Positions 5,690 through 5,731 of a stretch of 5,731 bases of DNA are shown here, piece by piece. The stretch is from CAZEVY01 sp964515555 (GTDB lineage: Bacteria; Acidobacteriota; Terriglobia; Bryobacterales; Bryobacteraceae), in contig CAZEVY010000173.1 of the NCBI GenBank assembly GCA_964515555.1, positions 1 to 5,731 on the forward strand, in the 5' to 3' direction. The notes below the pieces were generated by a model. That model saw nothing but the letters and a program-made list of their open reading frames with translations. It ran no database searches and had not been told where the DNA came from. The translations under genes and the position numbers were made by a program. The first letter of the stretch is position 1; each line of letters opens with the position of its first letter.

Positions 5690-5731
5690 TCACTCTATCC
5701 GGTCGGCGCGCAAGCTCGCAAACCGCGCGTT
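5690..5731 (-). CDS. Possible C-terminal end of an upstream gene, cut by the right window edge
   Basis: Reading leftward from the window edge, one frame gives NARFASLRADRIE and then TGA at 5692-5690. The composition is protein-like, and the stop lies 3 bp before the GTG of the transporter gene, a spacing typical of operon partners. With only 13 residues I cannot identify the product. Another frame also stops in this stretch (TAG), and the third runs open into antisense of the transporter, so the call rests on spacing and plausibility only. Confidence 0.35.
   Translation of the reverse strand, partial: NARFASLRADRIE

Noticed and set aside
4875..5693. A 272-codon frame on the same strand as the ZIP gene
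   Set aside because: Its product is Arg/Gly-rich, while the overlapping frame gives a clear ZIP protein with both transport motifs.

Overview
The window is GC-rich chromosomal DNA from a Gram-negative bacterium. It carries five complete genes and probably two gene fragments cut by the window edges. The BamD-type outer-membrane lipoprotein shows a diderm envelope. The high GC content, the rpe-bamD pairing and a BamD with a long Pro/Lys-rich tail fit Acidobacteriota (Solibacter/Bryobacter-like). That placement rests on recalled family patterns and was not tested by a search.

Left part (1-2408). A truncated gene appears to run leftward out of the window from base 125. It begins with a convincing signal peptide behind a good ribosome binding site. 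Bases 126-410 separate it from the rightward rpe gene and hold a perfect 7-bp inverted repeat and a weak promoter-like site. rpe (ribulose-phosphate 3-epimerase) is followed at once by bamD, whose Shine-Dalgarno sequence overlaps the rpe stop codon, so the two are very likely co-transcribed and translationally coupled. A 121-bp gap with two small GC-rich palindromes and an extended -10-like site comes next.

Middle (2409-4796). A cytosolic-type M16 zinc peptidase with an intact active site converges on a leftward MscS-type mechanosensitive channel gene. Only 24 bp separate their ends. A short heptanucleotide repeat fills most of this gap and supplies the channel gene's stop codon.

Right part (4797-5731). 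A 146-bp spacer with a short tandem duplication and a hairpin lies upstream of the channel gene. Then comes a leftward ZIP-family metal transporter with a Cys/His-rich loop. The final 42 bases probably encode the last 13 residues of another leftward gene, ending three bases before the transporter's GTG start.

The genes are mostly housekeeping or envelope functions: pentose phosphate metabolism, outer-membrane protein assembly, proteolysis, osmotic protection and metal transport. I see no RNA gene, CRISPR array, insertion sequence, phage gene or toxin-antitoxin pair, and no evidence of a new multi-gene system. The points worth a second look are small ones: the BamD tail, the inverted repeat before rpe, the heptad repeat at the convergent junction, the transporter's metal-ligand loop and the two edge genes.
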